This document shows, one piece after another, positions 34,721 through 43,984 of a stretch of 64,000 nt of DNA. The position numbers were made by a program, and so were the translations under genes. Source of the DNA: Novosphingobium kaempferiae (GTDB lineage: Bacteria > Pseudomonadota > Alphaproteobacteria > Sphingomonadales > Sphingomonadaceae); the NCBI RefSeq assembly GCF_021227995.1, contig NZ_CP089301.1:3224001-3288000 (forward strand). Reading direction: 5' to 3'. The notes beneath the pieces are model-generated. The model saw only the letters and a program-made list of their open reading frames with translations. It was not told the origin of the DNA and did not search any database. How positions within the stretch are numbered: position 1 is the stretch's first letter; each line of letters starts with the position of its first letter.

Positions 34721-36403
34721 ATGAGCGATCAGCCTGTGATCTCCTCCCAGAACGTCTGGTCGCTCGGAACCCGCCGTCGCTCCCTCCTGAGCGCGGCGGC
34801 GGGTCTGCCCTTCCTTCTGCATTCCGGCAGCCTCCTTGCCGCCGGTGATGCCGGGCCGATAGTCGAAACCACCGCCGGGCGTGTACGCGGGCTTCGTCAG
34901 AACGGGTGCGCCGTGTTTCGCGGGGTTCCATATGCCGGGGGTGTGTCCGGCAGGAACCGGTTTCGTGCAGCGGGGGAGCCCGTTCCCTGGGCGGGCATCC
35001 GCGATGCGATCCGTCCCGGCCCGCCGTCGATCCAGCTTGCCGGTCAGAGCTTCGGGATCGATGAGCCCGCGCCGGGAGAGGACTGCCTCACGCTCACCAT
35101 CTGGACGCCTGCCGCCGACGGGCGAAGACGGCCTGTGATGGTCTACAGCCACGGGGGCGGGTTCGCGACCGGATCTGCCGCCAGTGTCATTCAGGATGGC
35201 ACCCGTCTCGCGCGGGAAAACGATGTCGTGGTGGTGGCGACCAATCATCGTCTCGGATTGCTGGGCTTTCTCTACCTGGATGAGATCGCAGGTCCGGAAT
35301 ATGCCGGCAGCGGCTGCAATGGGGTCAGAGATATCGCAGTGGCCTTGCGCTGGATCGCCGGCAATATCGAGCGGTTCGGAGGCGATCCGGACAATGTCAT
35401 GATTTTCGGGGAATCCGGTGGCGGCGCGAAGACATCGTGCCTTTACGCCATGCCCGAGGCAGTCCCCTACTTCCACAAGGCATCGATCGAGAGCGGCCCC
35501 GGCATCCGCATGACCCGCCAGGAGGAGGCACGCGAAACGACCGCCCGGGTGTTATCCGAGCTTGGCATAGCCGTGGCCGACTGGCGCAAGCTTCTCGATG
35601 TCCCGGCTTCCGACTTGCTGAAGCTCCAGCTGAAGCTTGGCGGCTTGCCCAACAGCGGCGCCCTGGCCGGAGACCGGCGGGGCATCGGTGCCGCTCGGCT
35701 CGGCTTCGGGCCGGTGGTCGATGGATATGCCTTGCCCACTCACCCCTTCGACCCGGTGCCGCCGGAGGTCTCGCGTCACAAGCCCCTCATCGTTGGCCAT
35801 AACCGCGATGAATTCACGTTCTTCGGCATGGTGTCCGGCGACAGGGAGGCGTTTTCGCTCACCGATGCCAGCCTCGTTCAACGGTTGCGCAAGGAATTGC
35901 CGGAGAACTGGGAGCGCGTGCTGGAGGTCTATCGGGGTGCTCGCCCGCAGGCCAGTCCAACCCAGCTCTATGTGGCGATCCGCAGCGCCCGTTTCTCCGG
36001 CATCGGGGCGACGGTCATCGCCGAACGCAAGGCCGCCCAGCATGGGGCACCGGTCTTCGCCTATCGCTTCGATTACCAGTTGGAGCGCAAGGTGCCGGGT
36101 ACGGACTATCCGCTGGGCGCCATGCATGCGCTGGATATCGCCTTCAAGTTCGACAATGTGGATGGCCTCGCCGTGGGCGGCGCGGAGAACTTCGCAGGCG
36201 CCCGCGCCGACCGTATCCGCGCCGGGCGAAACATGAGCGGCCTGTGGGCGGCCTTCGCCCGATCGGGAGTGCCTTCAGTTTCCGGTCAGCCGCGGTGGCC
36301 GGCCTATGATCTGGCCCGCCGCGCGACGATGCTGATAGACGCCGAATGCACGGTGGTGGACGATCCCGATGCGGCCGAGCGTCGCCTCTGGGCAAGTGTG
36401 TAG
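34721..36403 (+). CDS. Type-B carboxylesterase, exported
   Basis: A 560-residue carboxylesterase/lipase-family enzyme. It has a twin-Arg-type leader (TRRRSLLSAAAGLPFLL, about residues 21-37), oxyanion-hole motif HGGGFATGS, nucleophile Ser in GESGGG, an acidic residue in NRDEFTFFG and the His in MHALDIAFKFDN. It hydrolyses carboxylic esters, probably in the periplasm. It lies 14 bases behind the TonB-receptor stop with GAGGA before the ATG. Together with the tannase on the other strand it gives two different esterases in one locus. Confidence 0.92.
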   Translation: MSDQPVISSQNVWSLGTRRRSLLSAAAGLPFLLHSGSLLAAGDAGPIVETTAGRVRGLRQNGCAVFRGVPYAGGVSGRNRFRAAGEPVPWAGIRDAIRPGPPSIQLAGQSFGIDEPAPGEDCLTLTIWTPAADGRRRPVMVYSHGGGFATGSAASVIQDGTRLARENDVVVVATNHRLGLLGFLYLDEIAGPEYAGSGCNGVRDIAVALRWIAGNIERFGGDPDNVMIFGESGGGAKTSCLYAMPEAVPYFHKASIESGPGIRMTRQEEARETTARVLSELGIAVADWRKLLDVPASDLLKLQLKLGGLPNSGALAGDRRGIGAARLGFGPVVDGYALPTHPFDPVPPEVSRHKPLIVGHNRDEFTFFGMVSGDREAFSLTDASLVQRLRKELPENWERVLEVYRGARPQASPTQLYVAIRSARFSGIGATVIAERKAAQHGAPVFAYRFDYQLERKVPGTDYPLGAMHALDIAFKFDNVDGLAVGGAENFAGARADRIRAGRNMSGLWAAFARSGVPSVSGQPRWPAYDLARRATMLIDAECTVVDDPDAAERRLWASV

Positions 36404-36417
36404 GAGGAGAGGGCACA

Positions 36418-37233
36418 ATGAAGGTTGGCGACGTACTGGCGACGCTGTCGCAGCGGCTGGGCTGGCGGGACGATACACCGCTGGAAGGCCTGCTTTCCGG
36501 CAGCAGGGACACCGTGGTCACGGGCATCGCGACCTGTGCCATGCCCTCGGTCGAGGTGGTGCGCCGGGCGATAGCGGCCAGGCTCAATGTGATCCTGTGC
36601 GATGGCCATCCCTACTACCTCTACGATCCTCTCTGGAGCAGCCTTCCAGGTACGAAGGAGGCGATCGCGTCCATGCCCGAAGTTGCGGAGAAGCGCAGGC
36701 TTATCGAGGATGCCGGACTTGCCGTGGTGCGGCTCCGTTCGGCCTGGAATGCCGCGCAGCCGGCCTCGGCAGCCATGTCGCTGGCAGCCGCGCTGGGGCT
36801 GAAGGCTTCTGCGCCGCCCACGGGGCAGGATTTCGTCGTGTGCGACCTCGCCGGCGAGAAGGTCTTGCAGTTCGCAAAGCGTATCCATACCACTGGCACG
36901 CGGCTGATCGGCGACCCTGCATGGACCATCTCGCGCATAGCGGTGGTGCCGGGCATGGCGTCACCTGCCCGTCTCGGCGCCGCCTTGCGCGATTCCCGTG
37001 TCGATGCGGTGATCGCCGGTGAAGTCATCGAATGGGAGGGCGGGCCCTACATGCTTGATGTGCAGGCCACCGGGCGCAAATGCGCTCTCATGCTGACGGG
37101 GCTGGCCGACAGCCTCGATCCCAATGCCGATGCGGTAGCGCGGTGGGCCCGAACCACCTTTGCAAAGGCGCGGGTCGAGGCGTTTCACGGGAACGGCGAT
37201 TTCATCTGGTCGATCAGGGGAGAAATCGCATGA
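36418..37233 (+). CDS. NIF3-like (DUF34) family protein, cytoplasmic copy
   Basis: A 271-residue protein related to the NIF3/YbgI dinuclear-metal family. It shares with the next gene the overall pattern: a start DVLATLSQRLGW, ATCAMPSVEVVRRAIAARLNVILCDGHP, IAVVPGMASPARLGAALRDSRVDAVIAGEVIEWE. The typical first His of the family (SHHP/SHEP) appears here as CDGHP. AGGAGGA precedes the ATG at 36418. Members of this family are hydrolase-like, but no general function is proven. The stop overlaps the second NIF3-like gene (ATGA). Confidence 0.72.
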   Translation: MKVGDVLATLSQRLGWRDDTPLEGLLSGSRDTVVTGIATCAMPSVEVVRRAIAARLNVILCDGHPYYLYDPLWSSLPGTKEAIASMPEVAEKRRLIEDAGLAVVRLRSAWNAAQPASAAMSLAAALGLKASAPPTGQDFVVCDLAGEKVLQFAKRIHTTGTRLIGDPAWTISRIAVVPGMASPARLGAALRDSRVDAVIAGEVIEWEGGPYMLDVQATGRKCALMLTGLADSLDPNADAVARWARTTFAKARVEAFHGNGDFIWSIRGEIA

Positions 37234-38120
37234 GCGCGTTCATCCTGTCACGCCGCGCTTTTGCGGCGGGGGCGCTGGCGAGTGCTGGCTCCGCCTATGC
37301 TGCGGTGGCTGGGTCCACCACGCGGTTGACGCCTGCCGTCGCGGTTCAACGCATCAAGGCTGCTTGTGCGCAAAAAGGCATCAAATGGGCGGATACCACG
37401 GTCGATACCTTCAAGATCGGTAAGACCGACACGCCAGTCAGCGGGATCATCTCCACCTTCATGGCAACCCTTGGCGTCATGAAGAAGGCCGTGGATCTTG
37501 GGGCCAACTTCATCGTCAGCCATGAGCCGATCTTCTACAATCACTTCGACGAGACGACGGCGCTGGAGGCCGATCCGATCTATCAGGCGAAGGTGCGTTT
37601 CGCGACGCAGCACGGTCTGACTGTCTGGCGTTTTCACGACCATTGGCATCAGATAAAGCCTGAACCTATGTCCACAGCCTCGATCGAGGAACTGGGTTGG
37701 GGGCAATATCTCGACAAGGGTTCGCAAGGATTTCGTCGCAGCTTCACGCGGTCCGGGCTGACCCTTGAAGGGCTGGCGGGTGAGATGGCACGGCGTTTTC
37801 CCAGCCACAGTGTTCGCGTGATTGGGCGCCGCGATATGCCGGTGCGCCGCGTGGTCAACATCGGCCACGGTGTGAACGATGTGGTTCAGGCCTTCACGAC
37901 CGGCGACGTGGCCATCGGCCCGGAAGTGCGCGAATGGGATTCGGCCGAGCTCGCCCGTGACGTGGTCGCATTGGGCGGTGACAAGGGGCTCATCCTCATC
38001 GCGCATGAGCGTGGTGAAGAAGGCGGGATGAAACTGTGCCGCGATTGGCTCCAGCCCCTTTTGCCCGAAACGAAGGTCTCGTTCATCGATACCAAGGAGC
38101 CGTTTCTGAGCCTAACATAA
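37230..38120 (+). CDS. NIF3-like (DUF34) family protein, exported copy
   Basis: A 296-residue paralogue of the preceding gene with an N-terminal leader (SRRAFAAGALASAGSAYA, about residues 7-24) of twin-Arg type, unusual for a family that is normally cytosolic. The metal motif is clear: NFIVSHEPIFYNH, then WRFHDHWHQ and AGE/EVREW-type blocks. The ATG overlaps the stop of the first copy. Last gene of the receptor operon. A hydrolytic role on the substrate in the periplasm is possible, but this is inference. Confidence 0.78.
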   Translation: MSAFILSRRAFAAGALASAGSAYAAVAGSTTRLTPAVAVQRIKAACAQKGIKWADTTVDTFKIGKTDTPVSGIISTFMATLGVMKKAVDLGANFIVSHEPIFYNHFDETTALEADPIYQAKVRFATQHGLTVWRFHDHWHQIKPEPMSTASIEELGWGQYLDKGSQGFRRSFTRSGLTLEGLAGEMARRFPSHSVRVIGRRDMPVRRVVNIGHGVNDVVQAFTTGDVAIGPEVREWDSAELARDVVALGGDKGLILIAHERGEEGGMKLCRDWLQPLLPETKVSFIDTKEPFLSLT

Positions 38121-38327
38121 CGGGAGCCACGTGCACGATTATATGTGGGGGAGTAACGGGTAGGTCGCGAATAATCGACACGAAGAGAGAATTAGCCGGA
38201 TATCCAATCAAAAGCTAATTTTTTGCAACCGTCAGACCTAAGTCGAAAGAGGTTGTGGAAGGTCCGCAAGTCGTTTCCACGAAAATAAACGAGCTATTAC
38301 CGGTGTGAATTGACACGTGCTGGAATA

Positions 38328-38385
38328 GCGGACGGTCCGCAGGTGGGAAGCGAAAATTGAGTGCTGAGCGGCGGGAAAGGGTCGA
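38328..38385 (+). repeat. 58-bp dispersed intergenic repeat, copy C
   Basis: It begins GCGGACGGTCCGC and ends GAAAGGGTCGA. It aligns without gaps to the other three copies. It lies in the 304-base gap between the NIF3-like operon and tag, where nothing else is visible. It opens with the palindrome GCGGAC-G-GTCCGC. Confidence 0.7.
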
Positions 38386-38424
38386 CTGCGATGGCAATGT
38401 CTGGGACAAAGCGGCCCTGCCGCG

Positions 38425-38994
38425 CTAACCTTTTGACGCTAGATCACGCCGAAAGCAGCCGATTGAATGGTCGTTGACGATGCCGACAGCCTGCATCCAG
38501 GCATAGACGATAGTAGGGCCCACGAACTTGAATCCCCGCCGCTTCATCTCCTTAGAGATGGTTTCAGATAGCGGAGATTTGACGATCCAGTCGTGGCCGG
38601 CATTTTTGATCGTCTTGCCGTCCGTGAACGACCAGCAGAACTCCGCGAAGCTCTCGCCGCGTTCGGCCATGTCGCAATAGATTCGAGCCCCCGCGATCGT
38701 CGCGCGGATCTTGGCCTGGGCGCGGACGATGCCGGGGTCGACCATCAGCCGCGCCACATCCGCTTCGGTGAAGGCCGCGACCTTCACCGGGTCGAAGTTC
38801 GCGAATGCCTTGCGGAATGCCTCGCGCTTGCGAAGGATGATGATCCAGGCAAGGCCGGCCTGAAACCCTTCGAGCATCAGCATCTCCCAAAGCATGCGAG
38901 GATCATGCTGGGGTACGCCCCACTCCTCGTCGTGATAGGCACGCATCAGCGCATCGTTCTCAGCCCAGGGGCAGCGTTGAGGTTGGTCGATCAT
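38425..38994 (-). CDS. tag: DNA-3-methyladenine glycosylase I
   Basis: A 189-residue base-excision glycosylase that removes 3-methyladenine. The family blocks are all present: RCPWAENDALMRAYHDEEWG at the start (zinc Cys8 and His21), LEGFQAGLAW, and FKFVGPTIVYAWMQAVGIVNDH with the C-terminal H-x4-C zinc pair (HSIGC). The size is normal for the family. It stands between the catabolic locus and the GMC operon, on the same strand as the latter, 45 bases downstream of it, and may be cotranscribed. Confidence 0.96.
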   Translation of the reverse strand: MIDQPQRCPWAENDALMRAYHDEEWGVPQHDPRMLWEMLMLEGFQAGLAWIIILRKREAFRKAFANFDPVKVAAFTEADVARLMVDPGIVRAQAKIRATIAGARIYCDMAERGESFAEFCWSFTDGKTIKNAGHDWIVKSPLSETISKEMKRRGFKFVGPTIVYAWMQAVGIVNDHSIGCFRRDLASKG

Positions 38995-39039
38995 AGTTAC
39001 ATCCTAGCCGATGGGTCAGGGAAAGGCAGGCCATCGGGA

Positions 39040-40653
39040 TCAGATGCCATGGTGCCTGCGCATAATATCTCCGGCGCGCTCGCCAATGATAGCGCATGGC
39101 GCCTGTGTATTTCCGGTCGTCACTCTGGGCAGGACAGACCCATCGGCGATTCGCAGGCGGTCGATTCCGTGGACGGCGAGAGAGGCATCGACCACCGACA
39201 TGTCGTCCAGTCCCATGCGCGCGGTTCCGCATTGGTGCCAATAGGTCACCGCTGCATCGCGGATGAACGCGTCATCGATCATCTTTCCGTCCCCTGGGAT
39301 GGCTTCGCGACTGACATAGGGGCTGAAGGCTGCGCTGTTGCCGAGGCCGCGGCAGAGCTTCACGCAGGCGCGCGCAGCCTCCATGTCGCGCGGGTCGGAC
39401 ATCATGTTCGCCTCTATGATCGGCGCCACTGCCGGGTCGTCGGATCGCAATCGCACCTGGCCTCGACTGTGCGGCTGCGCCAGCCCCGCGAACATGGTCC
39501 AGCCATGCTTGGGAACGCCGAGCAAGGCGGTCCTCTCACTGGGGACGGGGAACTCCACCTGGCAGAAGAGCAGATCGGGCGCATCGAGATCCGAGCGGCT
39601 CTTCCAGTACAAGGTCGCCTCGCTCCCGCTGTTTTGCGCGGGTATCGGCTTGCGATATTCCCATGAGCATCCGAACGAGACGTGGTCCTGCAGATTCCGT
39701 CCGACCCCTGGCAGGTGCCACAGCACAGGGATGCCGTGGCGTTCCAGCTCGGATCTTGCCCCGACACCGGACAGCATCAGCAGTTTCGGCGTGTTGATCG
39801 CACCAGTCGACAGAACGACTTCAGTCCCGGCCGCGATCCGAAGGATTTCGCCAGATCGCTCGATCTCGACGCCGGTGGCCTGCATGCCGTCGAACAGTAC
39901 CCTGCGCACGAGCGTGTCGGTCAGGATAGTCAGGTTGGGGCGGTCGGCCACGGGGTAAACATAGGCTCGGTAAAGAGAATGGCGTCGTCCTTCCCGTACC
40001 AGCATGTCGGAATAGGCGACGCCGCCCGCGCTCTCCATCATCCTGCCGTTGGGACTGTCGAATTTCGGAATGCCGAGCGCTTGTGCAGCGTCCAGCAGGG
40101 CACCCGCGATAGGGCTGGGATCTCTGGCGGGCTGAACCCATACCGGGCCCGATGTTCCGCGATAGTGGGGATCGGGAGCGCCCTGCCAGTTCTCGATGCG
40201 GCGATAGATATCGAGGACAGCATCATATCCCCAACCCGCATCGCCGGTCCGCTCGGCAAAATGGTTCCAGTCGCTTCGGTGGCCGCGTGCCCAGACCATG
40301 ACGTTGACGCTGGAGCCGCCGCCCAGGCCCTTGCCCATCGACATGGACAAGGAGCGCCCGTCCAGATGGATGTTCGGCTCGGCATGGAACCCCCAGTCTC
40401 TGTGACTGCCAAGGTTTGTCGGCCATGCCGACGGGTCCATGACCGCCTCGTCCTCGTCGGTGCCGCCGGCCTCGATCAGAAGGACGTGACAGTGCGGGTT
40501 TTCGGCGAGATGCCTCGCGACAACCGATCCGGAGGATCCGGCGCCGCATACGATGACATCGTAGACGGACCTGAGCGCTGCGCGTCGCTGAGCCTGGTTC
40601 GCGCGCACGCGCTGGTCGAAATCCCCGGCGTCGCCGGAGAGGGAATATGTCAT
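39040..40653 (-). CDS. GMC-family FAD-dependent alcohol oxidoreductase
   Basis: A 537-residue flavoenzyme of the choline dehydrogenase/GMC group. The FAD motif GAGSSGSVVARHL is near residue 35, followed by the GMC signature GLGGGSSVNVMVWARGH and the C-terminal active-site YWHQCGTARMG. It oxidises an alcohol to an aldehyde; the substrate is unknown. ATG 40653 is preferred to an upstream TTG/ATG because it begins just ahead of the conserved part. Last gene of the SnoaL-SDR-hydrolase-GMC set. Confidence 0.9.
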   Translation of the reverse strand: MTYSLSGDAGDFDQRVRANQAQRRAALRSVYDVIVCGAGSSGSVVARHLAENPHCHVLLIEAGGTDEDEAVMDPSAWPTNLGSHRDWGFHAEPNIHLDGRSLSMSMGKGLGGGSSVNVMVWARGHRSDWNHFAERTGDAGWGYDAVLDIYRRIENWQGAPDPHYRGTSGPVWVQPARDPSPIAGALLDAAQALGIPKFDSPNGRMMESAGGVAYSDMLVREGRRHSLYRAYVYPVADRPNLTILTDTLVRRVLFDGMQATGVEIERSGEILRIAAGTEVVLSTGAINTPKLLMLSGVGARSELERHGIPVLWHLPGVGRNLQDHVSFGCSWEYRKPIPAQNSGSEATLYWKSRSDLDAPDLLFCQVEFPVPSERTALLGVPKHGWTMFAGLAQPHSRGQVRLRSDDPAVAPIIEANMMSDPRDMEAARACVKLCRGLGNSAAFSPYVSREAIPGDGKMIDDAFIRDAAVTYWHQCGTARMGLDDMSVVDASLAVHGIDRLRIADGSVLPRVTTGNTQAPCAIIGERAGDIMRRHHGI

Positions 40654-40710
40654 GTTCCGAACTTTCTGTAAGATGTGCCTGCTCGCGGTCGCCGCGACCG
40701 GCACGCACGC

Positions 40711-41511
40711 CTATCGGGCGATGGCGACAGATTGCCGGGCAGCTTCGTCGATCACGTCAGCGACAACTGCGGGCTGTGTGAAATATACGGCATGGCTGGC
40801 GGCGACGGTGGTTACCCTGGCCTTGATGCGCCTGGCCATGTCGCGAAGCATTCGCTGGTCAAAGGCTTTGTCCTGTGTCGCGATGACCGACCAGCTCGGC
40901 TTCGCGCGCCAGGCCGCATTTTCCAGTTTGACTGTGAAACTGGCCATGTTGATCGGCACTTGCGCGGCATTGAGGAAATCGGTGTCCTCCCGCGAGGCGT
41001 CGGCGGCAAAGCCGGCGGAGAAACTGTCGGCCTTGATGAAGCCATAGCCGTCCTGCCCGGTCTCGATCACGAACTCCGGCGGCGTGGTGTAGCCCTCATA
41101 CTGCTGGGCGGTGGTTTCGCCGGCATCGGGTGACAGGGCGGATACATAGACCAACCCCGCCACCTTGGCATGAACGCCGGCTTCGGTGATGACCGTCCCG
41201 CCCCAGCTATGACCCACCAGGATGACGGGGCCATTCTGCCGATCCAGAACCCGCCGGGTGGCGGCGACGTCGTCGGCGAGGGAGGTGAGCGGGTTCTGCA
41301 CGATGGTGACGCGATAGCCCCGCGCGGTGAGGTTCTCACGGACCTTGCGCCAACCCGACCCGTCGGCGAATGCACCGTGGACCAGCACGATGTTCCTGAC
41401 GGCACTGCCGTCGGACGGACCGGAGGATTGCGCATTTGCCGGCGAAGCCAGAGCGGCAGCGGCGGACAGAATTATGGATGGGAGCCTTCCAGCCATGACC
41501 GTATCCTTCAT
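40711..41511 (-). CDS. Exported alpha/beta hydrolase
   Basis: A 266-residue alpha/beta-fold hydrolase with a signal peptide (about residues 1-30, ending A-N-A-Q). It has NIVLVHGAFADGSGW (oxyanion region), the nucleophile elbow GHSWGG, and a late His in ASHAVYFTQP. The pattern is that of the small esterase group with LVHGAxxDGS. I chose ATG 41511; the frame is open 11 codons earlier. It lies between the SDR and GMC genes on the same strand. Substrate unknown. Confidence 0.88.
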   Translation of the reverse strand: MKDTVMAGRLPSIILSAAAALASPANAQSSGPSDGSAVRNIVLVHGAFADGSGWRKVRENLTARGYRVTIVQNPLTSLADDVAATRRVLDRQNGPVILVGHSWGGTVITEAGVHAKVAGLVYVSALSPDAGETTAQQYEGYTTPPEFVIETGQDGYGFIKADSFSAGFAADASREDTDFLNAAQVPINMASFTVKLENAAWRAKPSWSVIATQDKAFDQRMLRDMARRIKARVTTVAASHAVYFTQPAVVADVIDEAARQSVAIAR

Positions 41512-41562
41512 GATGCGGTGTCGGTGTTGAGGAGTGGAGAGCACGAGTGCCGCGCGACACCC

Positions 41563-42351
41563 TCAAACGGTGCGGATGGTCCCGCCGTCGATGACGAACT
41601 CGGCGCCATGGATTGCGGCAGCACGGCCGGAGGCGAGGTAGGCGATGAGGTCGGCCACTTCTTCCGGCTCGGCGCCGCGCCCGATCGGGATGCCGCCCAG
41701 GGCGTCGAGCACGAACTGGCGTGCGTCCTCGATCGTGCCGCCATTGGCAGAGCGAAGCTTTTCGAGAAAGTCTCCGGTGGCCTCCGTCATGATCCAGCCC
41801 GGCGAGACGACGTTGACCCGCACGCCCTTCGGGCCGAGTTCCTTGGATATCGACTTGCTGTAGGTTCTCAGTGCGGCCTTGGCGGCGGCATAGCCGGTCG
41901 TGGATTCGGGCAGCGGCAGGACGGACTGGATCGAGGTGACATGCACCACGGTGCCCTGGCCCCGTTCGAGCATCTGCGGGATCAGCAGGCGGTCAAGCCG
42001 GACGGTCGCCAACAGATTGAGGTTCAGCTCGGCGAGCCAGTGGTCATCCGTCAGCGCGACGAAGCCGCCCGCCGGCGACGCCGAACCGCCAATGACATGG
42101 GCGAGAATATCGATGCCGCCGAGCCGTTCCAGCGCGGCCTTGGCCAGCGCTTCGCCACCTTCCGCCGTGGTCAGGTCCGCCTGGACATATTCGACGCCTT
42201 CGATGGGATCCCCGATCGCGCGGGCGGCGGTAACGACACGGGCTCCGCCCGCCAGGAAGCGCTCGACTGTGGCGCGGCCCAGCCCCTTGGTGCCACCGCT
42301 TACGAGCACGCGATTGCCGGCGAACTCGGTGGGATCGGCCTTGATGCTCAT
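41563..42351 (-). CDS. Short-chain dehydrogenase/reductase
   Basis: A 262-residue SDR. NAD(P)-binding loop SGGTKGLGRA near residue 20, the active-site Tyr-Lys as Y-A-A-A-K in TGYAAAKAALRTYSKS, and the SPGWIMTEAT segment that follows. Full-length and intact. The start ATG 42351 overlaps the stop of the SnoaL-like gene, so the two are coupled. It may act with the GMC enzyme on the same alcohol/ketone substrate. Confidence 0.93.
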   Translation of the reverse strand: MSIKADPTEFAGNRVLVSGGTKGLGRATVERFLAGGARVVTAARAIGDPIEGVEYVQADLTTAEGGEALAKAALERLGGIDILAHVIGGSASPAGGFVALTDDHWLAELNLNLLATVRLDRLLIPQMLERGQGTVVHVTSIQSVLPLPESTTGYAAAKAALRTYSKSISKELGPKGVRVNVVSPGWIMTEATGDFLEKLRSANGGTIEDARQFVLDALGGIPIGRGAEPEEVADLIAYLASGRAAAIHGAEFVIDGGTIRTV

Positions 42352-42677
42352 ATCGTGGTCTCCAGCGTCTTGATGGCGCCGTCCGCCAGCGTGAAGCGGT
42401 AGGTGAAGCGGAGCGGGCTGCCCGGGAAGTCGCCATGGGCGCGGCCTTCGACGACGACATCGCCGTCTTCTTGCCGGGCAGTATCGGGGACGAAGATCGC
42501 CTTCACCGGCATCACTTCTTCTTCGAACAGCTGGCGGATTGCGGCTTGTCCCTCGAAATGCTTGCCGTTGTCGATGAAGACGGCGTCTCGCCGGAAGGGC
42601 TGCAACATGCCGTCGATGTCGAGGCGGGCGTTTGCCTCGACATAGTCGGCGATCGGCCTGGGTAGATCCATTGACAT
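42348..42677 (-). CDS. SnoaL-like (NTF2-fold) protein
   Basis: A 109-residue NTF2-like protein: PRPIADYVEANARLDIDGM, DAVFIDNGKHFEGQAAIRQL and a beta-rich end are typical of SnoaL-like domains. The start is placed at ATG 42677 because GAGGAG lies six bases upstream; an ATG two codons earlier touches that site. First gene of the minus operon, facing the LysR gene. A binding or isomerase role in the same pathway is possible. Confidence 0.82.
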   Translation of the reverse strand: MSMDLPRPIADYVEANARLDIDGMLQPFRRDAVFIDNGKHFEGQAAIRQLFEEEVMPVKAIFVPDTARQEDGDVVVEGRAHGDFPGSPLRFTYRFTLADGAIKTLETTI

Positions 42678-42773
42678 GCTCATCTCCTCGGCAGTGATGA
42701 GCCTGATTTAGCGTTGGACGGGATGCACGATAATCGGGATAAAGAGGGATGAAGCATTGCGATTGGCGGGACA
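42678..42773. promoter_or_regulatory. Divergent control region, SnoaL/SDR operon and LysR
   Basis: 96 bases between the two divergent starts. This is the classical position for a LysR operator that controls both directions. I see an A/T-rich part (GCACGATAATCGGGATAAAG) but no clear palindrome. Confidence 0.4.
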
Positions 42774-43673
42774 ATGAATCGACATAGCCTGATCGAACTC
42801 GACGCGGTGATCGCGATCACGCGCACGGGATCATTCCGCGCCGCCGCGATCGAACTTGGCCTCTCGACCACCGCGCTGAGCAACGCCATCGGCAAGCTCG
42901 AACGTCAACTGGGCGTGCGTTTGTTCAACAGAACTACCAGAAGCGTTTCGCTTACGGACGCGGGCCGCAACTTCGTCGAACGTGTCGGGCCAGCGCTGCA
43001 GGACATTCACGACGCGATGGAGACCGTGCGATCGCAGCAGGAAGTGCCTTCTGGAACCTTACGCATCAATGCCTTCCCCACAGCGGCGCGCGAGATCATG
43101 GCGCCGCTCATACTGGAGTTTCTGCGCCGCTATCCGCAGGTTCACATCGATCTGGTCACGGAAGGGAGACTTGTCGAAGTCGTTGGCGAGGGCTTCGATC
43201 TCGGTGTTCGATCTGCCGACCTCGTGCCCAGTGACATGATCGCTGTTCCTCTCGGCGGCCCGAGGCACTTCGCAGTCGTCGCGACGCCGGCCTACTTCGA
43301 GAAGCAGGGAAAGCCACAGGTCCCAGCGGACCTGCACACCCATCAGTGCCTTCGTGTGCGGCTACCGAGTGGCGCGCTTTATCGCTGGCAATTCGAAAAG
43401 AATGGGCAACCTGTTCAAGTAGATGTCGATGGTCCCGTCACGCTCGACGAAGCGAGTCTTTCCCGCATGGCCGTTCTGGACAGCGTCGGGATCGGCTTCT
43501 TCATGGAATCTGATATCCGGGAAGACCTTGCCAGCGGGCGCCTGGTCCGGGTTTTGGAAGATTGGACGCCGCCTCTCGCGCCTCTGGCCCTCTACTATCC
43601 AAGCCGACGCAATCCGTCTGCCGCGTTCAAAGCGTTCATTGGTCTGGCCCGTGAGTGTTTCGGCGCTCCATGA
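42774..43673 (+). CDS. LysR-family transcriptional regulator
   Basis: A 299-residue LysR regulator: winged helix in residues 1-62 ([34 protein letters not shown]), substrate-binding domain from about 90. It is of the CrgA/DsdC-like subgroup by length and by its [16 protein letters not shown] opening. It is divergent from the SnoaL-SDR-hydrolase-GMC operon and most likely controls it. Ligand unknown. Confidence 0.93.
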   Translation: MNRHSLIELDAVIAITRTGSFRAAAIELGLSTTALSNAIGKLERQLGVRLFNRTTRSVSLTDAGRNFVERVGPALQDIHDAMETVRSQQEVPSGTLRINAFPTAAREIMAPLILEFLRRYPQVHIDLVTEGRLVEVVGEGFDLGVRSADLVPSDMIAVPLGGPRHFAVVATPAYFEKQGKPQVPADLHTHQCLRVRLPSGALYRWQFEKNGQPVQVDVDGPVTLDEASLSRMAVLDSVGIGFFMESDIREDLASGRLVRVLEDWTPPLAPLALYYPSRRNPSAAFKAFIGLARECFGAP

Positions 43674-43755
43674 TAAGCCACAGGGCGGTTCTTGCTATAT
43701 CCGGCTGTTCGCAGCCTTGCTGTTACGGCCCGATTTGATCGCGCCGTGCCGGTTA

Positions 43756-43813
43756 GCAGACAGTCCGGACTTGGGAATGCGAAACTAGTGCCTGAATGGC
43801 GACAAAGGGTCGG
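43756..43813 (+). repeat. 58-bp dispersed intergenic repeat, copy D
   Basis: It begins GCAGACAGTCCGG and ends ACAAAGGGTCGG. Fourth copy, in the 311-base gap between the LysR gene and the PAS gene. Same strand orientation as the other three. The rest of the gap is A/T-rich (43870-43930), with no gene seen. Confidence 0.7.
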
Positions 43814-43984
43814 AAACGCTGCTGTGTGCTCGCTTTCGCGCAACAGCATGTGTCCGGTGGATCTCAATGGTGCGCCATTTTTTTGTGTTAAGATTTATCC
43901 AGATTATCAAATGGCTTGATGGATAATGGTACGCGAAACAGACGGCGGCCGGGTTGCGATAGAAAATAGGGGAGGTTAGCACGC

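Noticed and set aside
33387..34931. 514-codon minus-strand frame opposite the TonB receptor
   Set aside because: Antisense to a full receptor with signal peptide, plug and barrel motifs.
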